From assembly GCA_030531025.1 (NCBI GenBank), contig JAUMTV010000075.1:1-15348 (forward strand): a stretch of 15,348 nt of DNA, in the 5' to 3' direction. Positions within the stretch are counted from its first letter, which is position 1. Each line of letters opens with the position of its first letter. The position numbers and the translations under genes are program-made. This DNA is from Turicibacter sp. (GTDB taxonomy: Bacteria; Bacillota; Bacilli; MOL361; Turicibacteraceae). This document shows, piece after piece, positions 15,141 to 15,348 of the stretch. The notes beneath the pieces were generated by a model. That model saw only the letters and a list, made by a program, of their open reading frames with translations, made no database searches and was not told where the DNA came from.

Positions 15141-15174
15141 ATTAATACAACTAGATGGGGTATGTTGTATTAAT
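15141..15174. repeat. Perfect 11-bp inverted repeat in non-coding DNA
   Basis: ATTAATACAAC (15141-15151) is exactly complementary to GTTGTATTAAT (15164-15174) around a 12-base loop (TAGATGGGGTAT) that is unusually G-rich. No T run follows, so it is not a simple terminator. It lies in the 361-base gap between the M42 gene and the possible gene at the right edge, about 55 bases upstream of a promoter. It may be an operator, an RNA structure or a remnant of a repeat element. Confidence 0.75.
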
Positions 15175-15188
15175 AGGGTAGTGTTATG

Positions 15189-15208
15189 TTATCCATTTTC
15201 TTGGATAA
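15189..15208. repeat. Small 7-bp stem-loop
   Basis: TTATCCA (15189-15195) pairs with TGGATAA (15202-15208) around TTTTCT. It sits just upstream of the promoter at 15229 and could be part of its control region, or chance in AT-rich DNA. Confidence 0.45.
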
Positions 15209-15228
15209 TCGTATTATATCATAAACTC

Positions 15229-15257
15229 TTGACTAAATACACAAAATTCAATTATAA
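15229..15257 (+). promoter_or_regulatory. Promoter reading out of the window
   Basis: TTGACT (15229-15234), 17 bases, and TTATAA (15252-15257), or TATAAA one base on with an 18-base spacer. It points to a gene beginning near the right edge. Confidence 0.55.
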
Positions 15258-15305
15258 AAATACTTTTTTTGGCAAAAAATGCGTTTTTGTATAAAGATTA
15301 AAGAA

Positions 15306-15348
15306 GTGATTGTTATTAAAAAGGAAAGTAGACAAACACTTTATGCTA
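15306..15348 (+). CDS. Possible start of a gene cut by the window end
   Basis: From a GTG at 15306 the frame reads V-I-V-I-K-K-E-S-R-Q-T-L-Y-A and is open to the edge. A promoter lies about 50 bases upstream. The ribosome site is unclear (AAAGAAGTGA overlaps the GTG), so a different start, such as ATT at 15315 in this frame, TTG at 15310 in another or ATG at 15343, is possible. The frame and function are not secure. Confidence 0.25.
   Translation, partial: MIVIKKESRQTLYA

Noticed and set aside
1..15348. CRISPR array, tRNA or rRNA genes, insertion sequence or phage genes
   Set aside because: No regularly spaced direct repeats, no tRNA-like cloverleaf, and no transposase, integrase or phage structural protein were seen on either strand.

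Overview
The window is AT-rich DNA of a low-GC Gram-positive bacterium (Bacillota). Evidence for this is the gene order mutM-coaE-...-dnaB-dnaI-thrS ... infC-rpmI-rplT-M42 peptidase, a T-box riboswitch ahead of thrS, strong AGGAGG-type ribosome binding sites, and Firmicutes-specific helicase-loading proteins (DnaB/DnaI of the Bacillus type). The protein sequences look more like a deep-branching Erysipelotrichia/Turicibacter-type lineage than Bacillus, but that is an impression, not a test.

Left end (1-2970) is the accessory-looking part. A bidirectional terminator (158-192) separates a doubtful ORF tail from a leftward three-gene unit: a DUF2975 membrane protein gene broken by a one-base frameshift, a small Cro/C1-type regulator of the YozG kind, and a small lipoprotein. 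The promoter of this unit carries a 12-bp palindrome on its -10 box. Divergent from it lies a second, intact DUF2975 gene, followed by two small membrane proteins of unknown function and a terminator.

Middle (3010-8763) is a rightward operon: an unknown membrane-anchored helical-repeat protein, mutM (oxidised-base repair), coaE (last step of CoA synthesis), an unknown 121-residue protein, then dnaB and dnaI, which load the replicative helicase. A stem-loop lies just before dnaB.

Right part (8781-15028) is translation-related. thrS has its own promoter and a complete T-box leader with stems II and III, T-box, antiterminator and terminator. A CvpA-like membrane protein follows. infC-rpmI-rplT (IF3, L35, L20) has a strong promoter overlapping the preceding stop codon, a structured leader ending in an intrinsic terminator (the L20-type attenuation arrangement), and a rare AUU start codon on infC. 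An M42 family metallo-aminopeptidase (YsdC-like) follows with its own promoter and two tandem terminators.

Right end (15029-15348) is non-coding with three further stem-loops, one an 11-bp perfect inverted repeat, then a promoter reading out of the window and a possible start of a cut-off gene. I see no CRISPR array, tRNA, rRNA, insertion sequence or recognisable defence system. The most notable points are the frameshifted DUF2975/regulator unit, the infC leader, and the stem-loop cluster at the right end.
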